A DNA stretch of 64,000 bases from Jeotgalibacillus haloalkalitolerans (GCF_034427455.1 NZ_JAXQNN010000003.1:62001-126000), one strand, 5' to 3'. Positions 8,482 through 16,024 are shown, counted from the first letter of the stretch. The notes: a model not told the origin generated them from the sequence alone. A program made the numbers and translations.

Positions 8482-9232
8482 ACTGAACACCACCCAATAC
8501 ACCCTGCGTTTTCATAATATCCTTCAGAAATGAGTTGCGGCTTTCGTCACCCTTATTTAGCTGTGTATAGATCTGTCCGTCCTTAATAAAAATGACGCGG
8601 CTGCTGTAGCTTGCAGCAACCGGATCATGACTGACCATTAAAATGGTTGACTGACGTTTTTCGTTTAAATGAGTCAGCTTGCCAAGCAGGTCAGATGCTG
8701 ATTTTGAATCAAGTGCTCCGGTCGGCTCATCGGCAAAGATAATGCTCGGCTCGTGGATAAAGGCTCTTGCTGCAGAGGTACGCTGCTTTTGACCGCCTGA
8801 TATTTCATTTGGGTATTTGTCAGCAATTTCTTCAATACCAAGATCCTGCGCGACTGTTTGGAATTGTTCAAGTGCATCTTTTTTAGACGTGCCGGTAATG
8901 GAAAGGGGCAGCAGAATATTTTCACGTACTGTCAGCGTATCGAGCAGGTTATAGTCCTGAAAGATAAACCCAAGATGGTGCTTTCTGAATTCTGCCAGCT
9001 TCTTTTCCTTACTTCTTGTCAGGTCTTCATTTTCGATAACAAGCGAGCCGTGACTCAGCCGGTCGATCGTTGAAAGGACATTCAATAGGGTGGTTTTACC
9101 GGAGCCTGACGCGCCCATAATCGTCACAAATTCACCCTTTTGAATGCTGATATCAATTCCTTTTAAGACTTCCTGCTTTGTAAACTTATTTCCGTAAAAC
9201 TTATGAATTTTTTTCGCTTCAAGAATAGTCAT
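8471..9232 (-). CDS. Bce-type ABC transporter ATP-binding protein
   Basis: The 253-residue ATPase has Walker A GASGSGKT (about 39-46), a Q-loop FIFQDYN, signature SGGQKQR (about 145), Walker [10 protein letters not shown] and the H-loop MVSHDP. Length and sequence fit BceA/MacB-type ATPases that energise FtsX-like permeases. It overlaps the permease gene by 11 bases, so the two are translationally coupled. The start ATG follows GGAGG. The 101-base gap before it holds a terminator after the kinase gene and a dyad at 9255-9271, so it probably has its own regulated promoter. Confidence 0.93.
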   Translation of the reverse strand: MTILEAKKIHKFYGNKFTKQEVLKGIDISIQKGEFVTIMGASGSGKTTLLNVLSTIDRLSHGSLVIENEDLTRSKEKKLAEFRKHHLGFIFQDYNLLDTLTVRENILLPLSITGTSKKDALEQFQTVAQDLGIEEIADKYPNEISGGQKQRTSAARAFIHEPSIIFADEPTGALDSKSASDLLGKLTHLNEKRQSTILMVSHDPVAASYSSRVIFIKDGQIYTQLNKGDESRNSFLKDIMKTQGVLGGVQYEH

Positions 9233-9254
9233 TGCGAATTCCTCCAGGTGTTAA

Positions 9255-9271
9255 GATACATTTATTGTATC
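9255..9271 (-). promoter_or_regulatory. Dyad GATACA-N5-TGTATC upstream of the transporter genes
   Basis: A perfect 6-base inverted repeat. On the minus strand it contains TACAAT, a possible -10 element, with no good -35, as expected for an activator-dependent promoter. Known BceR-type sites have the related form TnACA-N4-TGTAA, so this is a candidate control site for the paired response regulator. The link is inferred. Confidence 0.35.
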
Positions 9272-9317
9272 GGCTTAGGTGAGTGAAGTCCTTTGATTCT
9301 CCTAACAAAAAAGCAAA

Positions 9318-9341
9318 GCGTGTGACATTTTTGTCACACGC
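9318..9341 (-). terminator. Terminator between kinase and ATPase genes
   Basis: A perfect 10-base hairpin, GCGTGTGACA and TGTCACACGC, overlaps the kinase stop codon. On the minus strand it is followed by TTTGCTTTTTTG. It separates the regulator-kinase transcript from the transporter genes, so the latter can be induced independently. Confidence 0.75.
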
Positions 9342-10341
9342 CCTGGATTTCAAGAAATTCATTTTCTTTTGGGAAGGTCAGCGTCATGGTCGTGCCGGAA
9401 CCAGCCTCTGACTGAACGGAAATGCTGATCTCAAGCGGGTCTGCAGCTTTTTTTGCCAGATATAAGCCCATCCCTGTTGCATGCTGATCCTGATGATTGC
9501 CGGTTGATGTGAAGCCTTTTTCAAAGATTCTCGTCACATCACGGGGAGCGATTCCCCGGCCCTGATCTGTTACGGTCACAACCGTCTGACCCATCTGCTC
9601 ACATGATTGAATCGTGATGTCAGTGCCTTCTCCGCTGTATTTAACGGCATTGGTTAACAGCTGCCGGAGAATAAAGGAGAGCCATTTCGCATCTGTGAGT
9701 ACGTGCGTGGATTCAAGTTCAATCTCAAAGCCGATTTTCTTTCTCAGGCACCAGGAACGCAGCGTATGTATTTCACTATAGATCAGTGACTCAAGCTCAA
9801 CCTGTTCAATAAACAGATCATTTTCAATAAAAGGGATCCGCTTCTGATGCAGCTGCTGGTCAAGCAGGTAATGAATTCTCAGCCATTCATACATGAGCGA
9901 AGACTTTAACTGGGGATCCTCTGTCCGGTCGATGATTAACTTCATCGCGGTCAACGGCGTTTTGACTTCATGAATCCATGACATCAGCTCATCCTTTTCC
10001 TGTTCAAGCAGCACCTTGTTCGTTGCAGCTTCTTTCTCAAGCTGTTCCAATGAGGACGTCACCTGCTCATAAATGGATGATTCAAACGGACTGTTCGGCT
10101 CAGGGAAACTGGCCAGGTCGGTTGAAGAATCCCGTATATCAAGCTCCCTGTAAAATGGTGTTTCTTTGTAATAGCGTACTGTGACAAATACAGCAGTAAT
10201 CACAAGTGACAGAAACACATAATAAGTCATCGAGCTGAACGAAAGGGAAGGGTCCAGATACGCAATGATCATAGCTAAAAGCAGTAACAGCAAAATCAAC
10301 AGGATCCAGCTGATTCTTTCCATTAGAAACTTTTTAATCAT
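9334..10341 (-). CDS. BceS-type intramembrane-sensing histidine kinase
   Basis: 335 residues. Two membrane helices at about 10-29 and 38-56, with only a few residues between them and so no real extracellular sensor, are the mark of intramembrane-sensing kinases. The phospho-acceptor region is SWIHEVKTPL with His about 124. The ATPase domain has an N-box LLTNAVKYS, G1 DQGRGI and a GMGLYLAKK G2 box. Such kinases receive the signal from their partner permease, here encoded downstream at 6538-8481. The start overlaps the regulator stop by 4 bases. Confidence 0.93.
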   Translation of the reverse strand: MIKKFLMERISWILLILLLLLLAMIIAYLDPSLSFSSMTYYVFLSLVITAVFVTVRYYKETPFYRELDIRDSSTDLASFPEPNSPFESSIYEQVTSSLEQLEKEAATNKVLLEQEKDELMSWIHEVKTPLTAMKLIIDRTEDPQLKSSLMYEWLRIHYLLDQQLHQKRIPFIENDLFIEQVELESLIYSEIHTLRSWCLRKKIGFEIELESTHVLTDAKWLSFILRQLLTNAVKYSGEGTDITIQSCEQMGQTVVTVTDQGRGIAPRDVTRIFEKGFTSTGNHQDQHATGMGLYLAKKAADPLEISISVQSEAGSGTTMTLTFPKENEFLEIQGV

Positions 10342-11027
10342 TTCTCCACCTGCTCAAGCGCAATGTACCCCTGGCCAACCTTCGTTTCAATCGCGTCCCC
10401 AAGCCCGATTCCGGCAAGTTTTTTGCGCAGTCTGTTGACATTGACAGTCAGTGTATTATCACTGACAAACCGCTGATCATCCCAAAGGAGATTCATCAGA
10501 TCCTCTCTGCTGACCACCTTGTTCTTACGTTCAACAAGCAGCTTCAGGATAAAGATCTCATTTTTAGTGAGCTCAATCATACCCTGATCATTTTTAACCC
10601 GGTTACTCTCCATATCAATCGTTGCACCCATCCACATTCTCAGATCTGTTGTGGTAGAGCTGTAATTATATACCCGGCGCAAAATCGCCTGAATTTTTGC
10701 GATCAGCACTTCAAAGTGAAACGGTTTCTGGATAAAATCATCGGCACCCAGGTTCATCGACATGACCATATCTGTCGGGTGATCACGAGAAGACAGGAAG
10801 ACAATCGGCACATTCGAATGCTCGCGGATCATGCGGCACCAGTGGAACCCGTCAAACTTAGGAAGCTGAATATCAATAATGACCAGGTCCGGCTGTACCT
10901 CAGTAAAGCTTTCCATGACCTTCTGGAAGTCCTTCACGCCAAATACATCATACTGCCAGTCCATGAGCCGGTCTTTGATCTCTTTAAATAGAGTTTCATC
11001 ATCTTCAATTAATAGAATCTTAAACAA
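10338..11027 (-). CDS. BceR-type (OmpR family) response regulator
   Basis: 229 residues with a receiver domain (acidic pocket LLIEDDE, phospho-acceptor Asp in LVIIDIQLP, Lys in FIQKPF) and a C-terminal winged-helix with the loop DNTLTVNVNRLRKKL. The start is a TTG at 11027-11025 behind AGGTGA, giving the usual beginning MFKILLIEDD; a longer frame upstream to 11120 has no sensible start and is rejected. It is the first gene of the module and is followed by its kinase with a 4-base overlap. It should activate the downstream ABC genes on exposure to cell-wall-active peptides. Confidence 0.93.
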   Translation of the reverse strand: MFKILLIEDDETLFKEIKDRLMDWQYDVFGVKDFQKVMESFTEVQPDLVIIDIQLPKFDGFHWCRMIREHSNVPIVFLSSRDHPTDMVMSMNLGADDFIQKPFHFEVLIAKIQAILRRVYNYSSTTTDLRMWMGATIDMESNRVKNDQGMIELTKNEIFILKLLVERKNKVVSREDLMNLLWDDQRFVSDNTLTVNVNRLRKKLAGIGLGDAIETKVGQGYIALEQVEK

Positions 11028-11141
11028 GAGAATCACCTGCGCTTTCAAGTAAAAGTATAGCAAATAGGAGAGATGGGAGGAAATGGGGGATGCGTATAGA
11101 AGAAAAACGCGGGTGATCATTCTCTTAGATATTGCGTAAAA

Positions 11142-11154
11142 CGGTTCTCATGTA
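11142..11154. repeat. Left copy of 13-bp direct repeat flanking the FusB unit
   Basis: CGGTTCTCATGTA, repeated exactly at 12024-12036. Weaker similarity extends rightward (TTTAATTAACTG here, TTTAATCAAACTG there). The two copies bracket the leader peptide and the FusB-type gene. Confidence 0.6.
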
Positions 11155-11184
11155 TATTCTTTAATTAACTGGAGGTGATACCTG

Positions 11185-11247
11185 ATGACAATTGTGAGTA
11201 ACGTGCAGGCGTCAGAATTGGTACCGACTCATGCAAAGCCTGAATAA
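11185..11247 (+). CDS. Leader peptide of the FusB-type gene, 20 aa
   Basis: ATG 11185 lies 6 bases after GGAGGTGAT, one of the strongest ribosome binding sites in the window. The 20-codon frame (MTIVSNVQASELVPTHAKPE) ends at TAA 11245-11247. The 3' half of the frame forms one arm of the long stem described at 11232-11348. A plausible promoter, TTGCGT-N17-TATTCT, lies at 11132-11160. The peptide itself probably has no function apart from placing a ribosome. It is inferred to sense slowed translation, as for other ribosome-targeted antibiotic resistance leaders. Confidence 0.6.
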   Translation: MTIVSNVQASELVPTHAKPE

Positions 11248-11348
11248 GTAGGCGATACTTTGCGTGGGGTTAAGGATCGACTATTAATCGCCAATCAATG
11301 TATCTTTCTATTCAGGTTTTGCACTTATCTCATAAATGAAAAGATAAG
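11232..11348 (+). promoter_or_regulatory. Attenuator-type RNA structure before the FusB gene
   Basis: Stem 1 pairs 11232-11246 (TGCAAAGCCTGAATA, end of the leader frame) with 11309-11323 (TATTCAGGTTTTGCA) over 15 bases with one G-U. Inside it GGCGAT (11251-11256) pairs with ATCGCC (11287-11292). Stem 2 pairs CTTATCT (11324-11330) with AGATAAG (11342-11348) and hides part of the AAGGAG site (11346-11351) of the gene at 11362. An alternative pairing, ATAAGT (11244-11249) with ACTTAT (11323-11328), would break stem 2. The stems support a translational attenuator. The switching model is inference. Confidence 0.6.
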
Positions 11349-11361
11349 GAGCGGATAGAAA

Positions 11362-12021
11362 ATGGATACAGCTAAAAAAACGGAACAAATGTTTATTCGA
11401 AATGACCAATATAATTTTATTGCACAGCAGGTCTACTTTATTGTGCACACTCAAAATACCGTGAATCATCAGGATACCCGGGATGGTGTAAAGCTTCATG
11501 CGATGGCAAAGGTGAGGGAGATGATTCCTGGCATGACAGAGAATCAGGAAGCCCTTCTGAACCGTATGACTGAACTTGAAAACGAGACTGAAGCGAGGAC
11601 TTTTCTGAATGAGTTAAAACGCGACTGTGTGATTCCATTTCAGGCACTGACGAAGAAAAAAGTGGAAAAGCTATTTCCGAAAGCGAAAAAGCTGCAAATC
11701 CCTGATCTGGATGCGCTGGATTTTCAGCGGTTATCCTATCTTGGATGGTTTGATACGCGTGCTCATAAGCAGTATCTAATTGTAGAGTATCAGGGAAGAT
11801 TGAAAGGGATAGCAGGTCACTTTGCTAACAGTAATAACAAAGGCATCTGCAGTATTTGCAATCATCTGGGTGAAGTTGCATTGTTTGTGACCAAAGTGAA
11901 AAGCGGTAAAGAGACGTATACAAGCAGAGGGAATTACATTTGCAAGGATAGTCATGTGTGCAATGAAAATTTGACGGATATAAAAAAGTTAGAGGTTTTT
12001 CTGGACCATCTTTTTCAATAG
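11362..12021 (+). CDS. FusB/FusC-family EF-G binding protein (fusidic acid resistance)
   Basis: A 219-residue protein matching the FusB fold. It has an N-terminal helical domain (about 1-90), a junction containing VIPF near residue 90, and a C-terminal treble-clef zinc finger with cysteines in CSICNH (about 161-166) and in CKDSHVC (about 194-200). FusB-type proteins bind elongation factor G on the ribosome and free it from fusidic acid-stalled complexes. Residues around LSYLGW and KQYLIVEYQGRLKG match the family core. The ATG follows AAGGAG by 10 bases. The gene sits alone behind its leader and is bracketed by a direct repeat, so it may have arrived as a unit. It could also be a chromosomal EF-G recycling factor without a drug role. 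Confidence 0.88.
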   Translation: MDTAKKTEQMFIRNDQYNFIAQQVYFIVHTQNTVNHQDTRDGVKLHAMAKVREMIPGMTENQEALLNRMTELENETEARTFLNELKRDCVIPFQALTKKKVEKLFPKAKKLQIPDLDALDFQRLSYLGWFDTRAHKQYLIVEYQGRLKGIAGHFANSNNKGICSICNHLGEVALFVTKVKSGKETYTSRGNYICKDSHVCNENLTDIKKLEVFLDHLFQ

Positions 12022-12023
12022 GG

Positions 12024-12036
12024 CGGTTCTCATGTA
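12024..12036. repeat. Right copy of 13-bp direct repeat flanking the FusB unit
   Basis: CGGTTCTCATGTA, identical to 11142-11154. It starts 3 bases after the FusB stop codon and before the terminator at 12059. Confidence 0.6.
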
Positions 12037-12058
12037 ACGTTTAATCAAACTGTCTACG

Positions 12059-12090
12059 AAGCCATCGGAGATTCTTTCGATGGCTTTTCT
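12059..12090 (+). terminator. Intrinsic terminator of the FusB gene
   Basis: AAGCCATCG (12059-12067) pairs with CGATGGCTT (12078-12086), followed by TTCT. The T-tract favours the plus strand. Confidence 0.75.
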
Positions 12091-12102
12091 ATACACTAAA
12101 CT

Positions 12103-12270
12103 TTAATTAGATCGCTGTTTTCTCTTCTGGGACTCATAAATTAACTGGTCCAGTTCCATACTCAGCCTAAGCGTTTCTGAATGCAGCAAACCGTTTGATA
12201 AACCGCTTTTGACCATGGCTTCGCGTTTACAAAGTATTGTAGACTCTAATTCACTTTCTGTTTTGTTCAT
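12103..12270 (-). CDS. Spo0E-like aspartyl-phosphate phosphatase, 55 aa
   Basis: A 55-residue protein of the small helical-hairpin family that dephosphorylates response regulators such as Spo0A~P. The diagnostic signature near the end of helix 2 is SMELDQLIYESQK, matching the SxxLDxLI core of Spo0E, YisI and YnzD. ATG 12270-12268 follows AAGGAG at 9 bases. Convergent with the FusB-type gene, and divergent from the XRE-MEDS regulator at 12705 across a 434-base AT-rich gap. In sporulating bacilli such proteins delay the start of sporulation. Confidence 0.85.
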   Translation of the reverse strand: MNKTESELESTILCKREAMVKSGLSNGLLHSETLRLSMELDQLIYESQKRKQRSN

Positions 12271-12541
12271 GTGATCAGCTCCTTAAAAGTTTGACGTAGT
12301 AAATAGAAACGTTAAAACTGATGCATAGTGGAGCTCTTGGGTGTATGTAAAGAAAAAGTTTTCTTGCGTTTAGATCTTTTTGAGTATGGATTAACAGATA
12401 TTTCAAATGAGCTATTTTCCTAATTTTAGATTTTATCTCTTCAACATTCTACATAATTTTACAGAAACATGTGGCTCATTGTAACAACAAAGGTTAATGT
12501 TTCTGTTTGCCACATTCACTACATCCGGTATCATTTTGTGT

Positions 12542-12561
12542 TTTAATAAATCATTATTAAA
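12542..12561. promoter_or_regulatory. Inverted repeat in the AT-rich gap
   Basis: TTTAATAA (12542-12549) and TTATTAAA (12554-12561) are perfect arms with a 4-base spacer. It is one of two dyads in the otherwise empty region 12271-12704. It could be an operator for the XRE regulator, but such dyads also arise by chance in AT-rich DNA. Confidence 0.25.
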
Positions 12562-12624
12562 TTGTTGGTTAATATTCTTACAAAAACAACGAGAATTGTG
12601 GCTTTAATTACCATAGAAACACCC

Positions 12625-12647
12625 ATTCAATATATGTTTTATTGAAT
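12625..12647. promoter_or_regulatory. Inverted repeat before the XRE-MEDS regulator
   Basis: ATTCAATA (12625-12632) and TATTGAAT (12640-12647) form perfect 8-base arms with a 7-base spacer, 58 bases upstream of the regulator start. Position and symmetry suggest an operator for the XRE protein itself. Confidence 0.35.
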
Positions 12648-12704
12648 ATAAGAGTATTAAATCACGTGATTGTACTTTTTAATGGTTAGGGGATCTGGGA
12701 TAGC

Positions 12705-13526
12705 ATGAAGCGGGAATGGTTAATTGAACTTAGAAAATCTAAAGGACTTACTCAACAAAAGGTTGCAGATCAATCTTTCATTGACCGGTCATATTATTCT
12801 CAGCTGGAAAATGGCTTGCGCGACCCCAGTCCATCAGTAGCCGAGAATATTGCACAAGTATTGGATTTTAACTTTATGAGATTTTTTACAGACTATATTT
12901 ATTTTGGAGACTTTAATTCCCCTCTGAAAAAAGCTGTAAATGTAAACCAGGACGGTTTTTCTTACTTGAAAGACAAGAAAACTGGTCATGTGATGTACCA
13001 CTATAGCAGTATTGAAGTGTTTTATAGTAATACGATTAAATTCATTCTTTCTAAAGTAGAACAAAACATCCATTGTATCATCATAGATCAATACCTGAAT
13101 TATTCAAGAGTGATCAGTGAGTTAAAGAACTTACTGCCGAAAAATAAAATCGATAAATATGTTCATTTTTTTCATCATAACATCAGTACCGACCAACTCC
13201 CTCAGCACTTTTTTGCATTCATACATGAAAAAATAAATCCTGATACATATTTTAGTATATGGATTAGTGATACATCCTCAGATAGAAAAGATTCATTTCA
13301 CTATATCAAAACTTTTATTGAGACCTGTGAGAAAGAGCTGAATGATCATGAGTGGCTGCTCGTTTGCTCATTTGATGCGCATAAGGTAACTGCAAATGAA
13401 TATATTCGCATCATGAAGTTATTCGAATATATCATGACGGATCAGGAAATGGTTATGTCACCGTTTTATAGTGAGCATGCTAAGATGTTATCTTTCTTTA
13501 ATCGTCTTGAAGATAAAGAGCATTGA
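12705..13526 (+). CDS. XRE-type regulator with a MEDS-like sensor domain
   Basis: 273 residues. The N-terminal helix-turn-helix (about 4-60) is a classic XRE domain: RKSKGLTQQKVADQSFIDRS followed by YSQLENGLRDPS. The C-terminal 180 residues look like the MEDS domain (DcmR-type sensory domain), with IHCIIIDQYLNY in the middle, LLVCSFDAHKVT, and a typical end IMTDQEMVMSPFY. MEDS proteins are related to RecA/KaiC-fold sensors and are often associated with signalling phosphatases in bacilli. The neighbouring Spo0E-like gene supports a role in developmental or stress signalling. ATG 12705 has no strong ribosome binding site (AGGGGATCTGG upstream). Confidence 0.75.
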   Translation: MKREWLIELRKSKGLTQQKVADQSFIDRSYYSQLENGLRDPSPSVAENIAQVLDFNFMRFFTDYIYFGDFNSPLKKAVNVNQDGFSYLKDKKTGHVMYHYSSIEVFYSNTIKFILSKVEQNIHCIIIDQYLNYSRVISELKNLLPKNKIDKYVHFFHHNISTDQLPQHFFAFIHEKINPDTYFSIWISDTSSDRKDSFHYIKTFIETCEKELNDHEWLLVCSFDAHKVTANEYIRIMKLFEYIMTDQEMVMSPFYSEHAKMLSFFNRLEDKEH

Positions 13527-13568
13527 ATAAGAGACTGCGGAGGAAGCGTGCCCTTGCAGTCTCTTATT
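13526..13568. terminator. Hairpin between convergent genes
   Basis: AATAAGAGACTGC (13526-13538) and GCAGTCTCTTATT (13556-13568) are perfect 13-base arms. The hairpin begins at the regulator stop codon and can end transcription from both sides, although the T-tracts are short. Confidence 0.75.
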
Positions 13569-13586
13569 CTATCACTCGTTATTCGT

Positions 13587-14204
13587 TTAAACTCTGCCTT
13601 TCTCACTATATTGTGAAAGGTGGGTGACCTGATTATACTCCCTGATACACCACCTGCCTTCTGTAAAACCAATATGACTCATCCCCGCATTAATCAGCCT
13701 GGTCTTTCTCGAACCAATCTCACCGTTTGACAGGATGGATAAGATCGCACCAATTACTGCCCCGTGCGCCACAAGTAATATTTTTTGGTCCCCATAGTGA
13801 TGATTGATTTTCTGCAGTCCATTCATGATCCGGCGATGGAAAGTTTCTTCTATTTCCTGATTGGGGTACTTTTTATCCGGAAAAGCTGCCACTCTATCTT
13901 CTTTCGTCATCCCTTCCGCATCCCCAAAATACCGTTCAGAAAATTCTTCCATCACGACAAAAGGAAGATACAGGTCCTCATTGATGATTTCCGCAGTCTT
14001 TCTTGCTCTTTGCAGCGGGCTTGTGATCATCACATCCCAATTTCCGCTGCTTAAAAACTGGCCGCATTCCTGTGCCTGGGCTACCCCGGTTTTATTCAGG
14101 TGGATATCCGTTGTCCCCTGAAGTCGTCCTGCTGCGTTCCAATCTGTTTCACCGTGTCTGACGATACAAATAGAAGTGATAATATCCAGCCCCTTTGGTT
14201 TCAT
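13587..14204 (-). CDS. Histidine phosphatase superfamily protein (PhoE/GpmB-like)
   Basis: Up to 205 residues. The catalytic RHG motif is IVRHGETDWN (about 15-24); the second histidine lies in VAHGAVIGA, and the conserved arginine in SPLQRARKTAE. This is the layout of cofactor-independent phosphoglycerate-mutase-like phosphatases. ATG 14204 is given, but AAAGGGG lies inside the 5' end of the frame, so translation may really begin about 8 codons later at a non-ATG codon. It closes a four-gene minus-strand cluster with the gene at 14216. Substrate unknown. Confidence 0.88.
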   Translation of the reverse strand: MKPKGLDIITSICIVRHGETDWNAAGRLQGTTDIHLNKTGVAQAQECGQFLSSGNWDVMITSPLQRARKTAEIINEDLYLPFVVMEEFSERYFGDAEGMTKEDRVAAFPDKKYPNQEIEETFHRRIMNGLQKINHHYGDQKILLVAHGAVIGAILSILSNGEIGSRKTRLINAGMSHIGFTEGRWCIREYNQVTHLSQYSEKGRV

Positions 14205-14215
14205 TTCATAAAACT

Positions 14216-14449
14216 TTAATAATCCCTCACAACTCTGCCATCAAAAGCAGCCTCAATATGTTCATACTCACCGGTTGCCTCAACCAGTCTCGTCAGCATA
14301 TTTTCCTCTGCAATAGAACTGAGATAGAGGTGGGAAGCAGATTCTTCATTTTCGATAGATGAATTCATTTGATAGACTTTGAGTGCTTCTGTTATATAAG
14401 AATAGAGGTCTCCGTTCCAGTACTTTTCAGCAAAATCCTCAAAGTTCAT
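14216..14449 (-). CDS. Unrecognised small protein, 77 aa
   Basis: A 77-residue soluble, acidic protein, starting at ATG 14449 behind AAAGGAG at 8 bases. No motif or membrane segment is visible; it is predicted to be helical (FAEKYWNGDLYSYITEAL at the start). It sits 11 bases before the histidine phosphatase gene and 25 bases after the SGNH hydrolase gene, so all three are probably co-transcribed. It could be a small partner protein, but this is a guess. Confidence 0.6.
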   Translation of the reverse strand: MNFEDFAEKYWNGDLYSYITEALKVYQMNSSIENEESASHLYLSSIAEENMLTRLVEATGEYEHIEAAFDGRVVRDY

Positions 14450-14473
14450 GGAAAGCTCCTTTCTGATAGCGTA

Positions 14474-15037
14474 TTAAGATATTTCGTTTATTTTATCCTG
14501 AATCAGACCGGCAAGTAAATGATAACCTGCTTCGCCAAAATGAAGACCATCATTCATTAATCCTTTTAAGTATTCCGGATAATCCTCCAAAGAAAGCATA
14601 TATGAGAAAAAATCAATAAAATAACTTCCTGTATCTTTGGCTACCTGCTCAGCAGCTGCTGCGTACTCACTGAGTATTTCGTTTGTTCTAGTAAACTGAA
14701 CCTTTTCATCCACGGGTGAAGAGGAGATGATGATCGTTCTTTCAGGTTTCAGAAGCTGTGTGATCTGATAAAGATTTGATCTATATGTCTCGATATCTAT
14801 CATTTTGTGAAATGCAGCATCATTCGCGCCAAATAAGACGGTGACGAAGTCAGGATTATACTGAATGACATCGTTCTCAATCCTCTTTAACGCATCATTT
14901 GTATTATCGCCTGCCACACCTGCATTGATAACTTCAGTGTTTTTTAATAGAGCAGTAAGCTTTGCCGTTAACATTGGCTCAGTAAAACCTTCATGTCTGG
15001 CAGTAATACTGTCACCAAAACAGACAAGTCTCAGCAT
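14474..15037 (-). CDS. SGNH/GDSL-type lipase or esterase
   Basis: 187 residues with all blocks of the SGNH family: nucleophile motif FGDSIT (about 6-11), the block II glycine in NAGVAGDN, GAND (block III), and the catalytic pair in DGLHFGEAGY near the C-terminus. No signal peptide, so it acts in the cytoplasm, like YxiM- or TesA-like small esterases. ATG 15037 is preferred to ATG 15043 because it is 7 bases from AGGAGG rather than 1. It follows the metallo-beta-lactamase-fold gene by 15 bases. Confidence 0.88.
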   Translation of the reverse strand: MLRLVCFGDSITARHEGFTEPMLTAKLTALLKNTEVINAGVAGDNTNDALKRIENDVIQYNPDFVTVLFGANDAAFHKMIDIETYRSNLYQITQLLKPERTIIISSSPVDEKVQFTRTNEILSEYAAAAEQVAKDTGSYFIDFFSYMLSLEDYPEYLKGLMNDGLHFGEAGYHLLAGLIQDKINEIS

Positions 15038-15052
15038 AAACATTCCTCCTGC

Positions 15053-15877
15053 TCAATCCTTAATTAACCGACCTTCCAGAGCCGCAACGTACCTCTCAGC
15101 AGACCGCTGCACAGCCAGATCTGCCTGCCCGGTTACTTCTCTGTGAAAAGCATTATATAATTCACCGAACTTCAAAGGTTTCAGTTTCTCTGCAATATTC
15201 ATGACGATTTCTGCCGGCAGCGGAATCAGGTTAGGGTAGCTGTACATGAAGCTGACCCACTTGCGGTCTGCGACTACCTGAATAATATCTCCTGTAAGCA
15301 GCACAGCCTGATGATCTGACTGCTTGGTCCAGTGCAAAACAGCGCCTCCATCAAAATGCCCGCCAAGTCTGTAAAGCACTAAACCTTCTGAGATCTCAAG
15401 TGATTCCCCGCTCCAGAAAATGATTCGATCAGTGTATTCCTGCACCCACTGTTTATCATCTTCATGTATGTAGATCGGACAGTTGAATGCCTCAGCCCAT
15501 TCCACCTGTGTGGTGTAGTAATGAGGATGCGACAGCGCAATCGCGTCAAGTCCGCCTGCTTCATTTATGTCATTCTTCGTCTTATCATCTAAATACGCAA
15601 TACAATCCCATAAAAGTCTGAAGCCCTGTTCTTCTATCAGATATGCAGTTTGACCAATTCCGAAATCCGGTATAGTCGTAATGCTTTTCATACCCTTTTG
15701 TTCATCAACGAAGTGATTTGAGTAATTCCCTGATTGCTGCATCTTCTCTAAAGTGGTCCATTGCTGACCATCGGGATGGACGTACTGTCTTTCCTCCTTG
15801 CAGATGATACATGCTTCTGGTGGGTGTGAAGATGCGGGGTACTGTGTGCCACACGTAATACAAATATACTTTTTCAT
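15053..15877 (-). CDS. Metallo-beta-lactamase-fold hydrolase with N-terminal zinc ribbon
   Basis: 274 residues. The N-terminus holds a rubredoxin-like metal site of two CxxC pairs (CITCGTQYP and CIICKEE, residues 6-28). The MBL domain follows. Its metal motif is altered to ALSHPHYYTTQVEWAE instead of the usual HxHxDH; later motifs are GGHFDGG and LLTGDIIQ. This HPHYY subfamily is widespread but not characterised biochemically. It leads a four-gene minus-strand cluster and is divergent from the NUDIX gene at 16025. The start follows TGGAGG. Confidence 0.85.
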   Translation of the reverse strand: MKKYICITCGTQYPASSHPPEACIICKEERQYVHPDGQQWTTLEKMQQSGNYSNHFVDEQKGMKSITTIPDFGIGQTAYLIEEQGFRLLWDCIAYLDDKTKNDINEAGGLDAIALSHPHYYTTQVEWAEAFNCPIYIHEDDKQWVQEYTDRIIFWSGESLEISEGLVLYRLGGHFDGGAVLHWTKQSDHQAVLLTGDIIQVVADRKWVSFMYSYPNLIPLPAEIVMNIAEKLKPLKFGELYNAFHREVTGQADLAVQRSAERYVAALEGRLIKD

Positions 15878-16024
15878 ACTTAATCGAAACCTCCATGTTG
15901 TTTCTTGCTAAATCCATTATATGGGCTTTTTACTGTAGAATATAGTGTAAGATAAGGGAAGGATTTACTTTGTTAAATAAATGAACACGTTTAGCTGAAA
16001 CGCTCGTATAAAGGAGTGCAGAAA

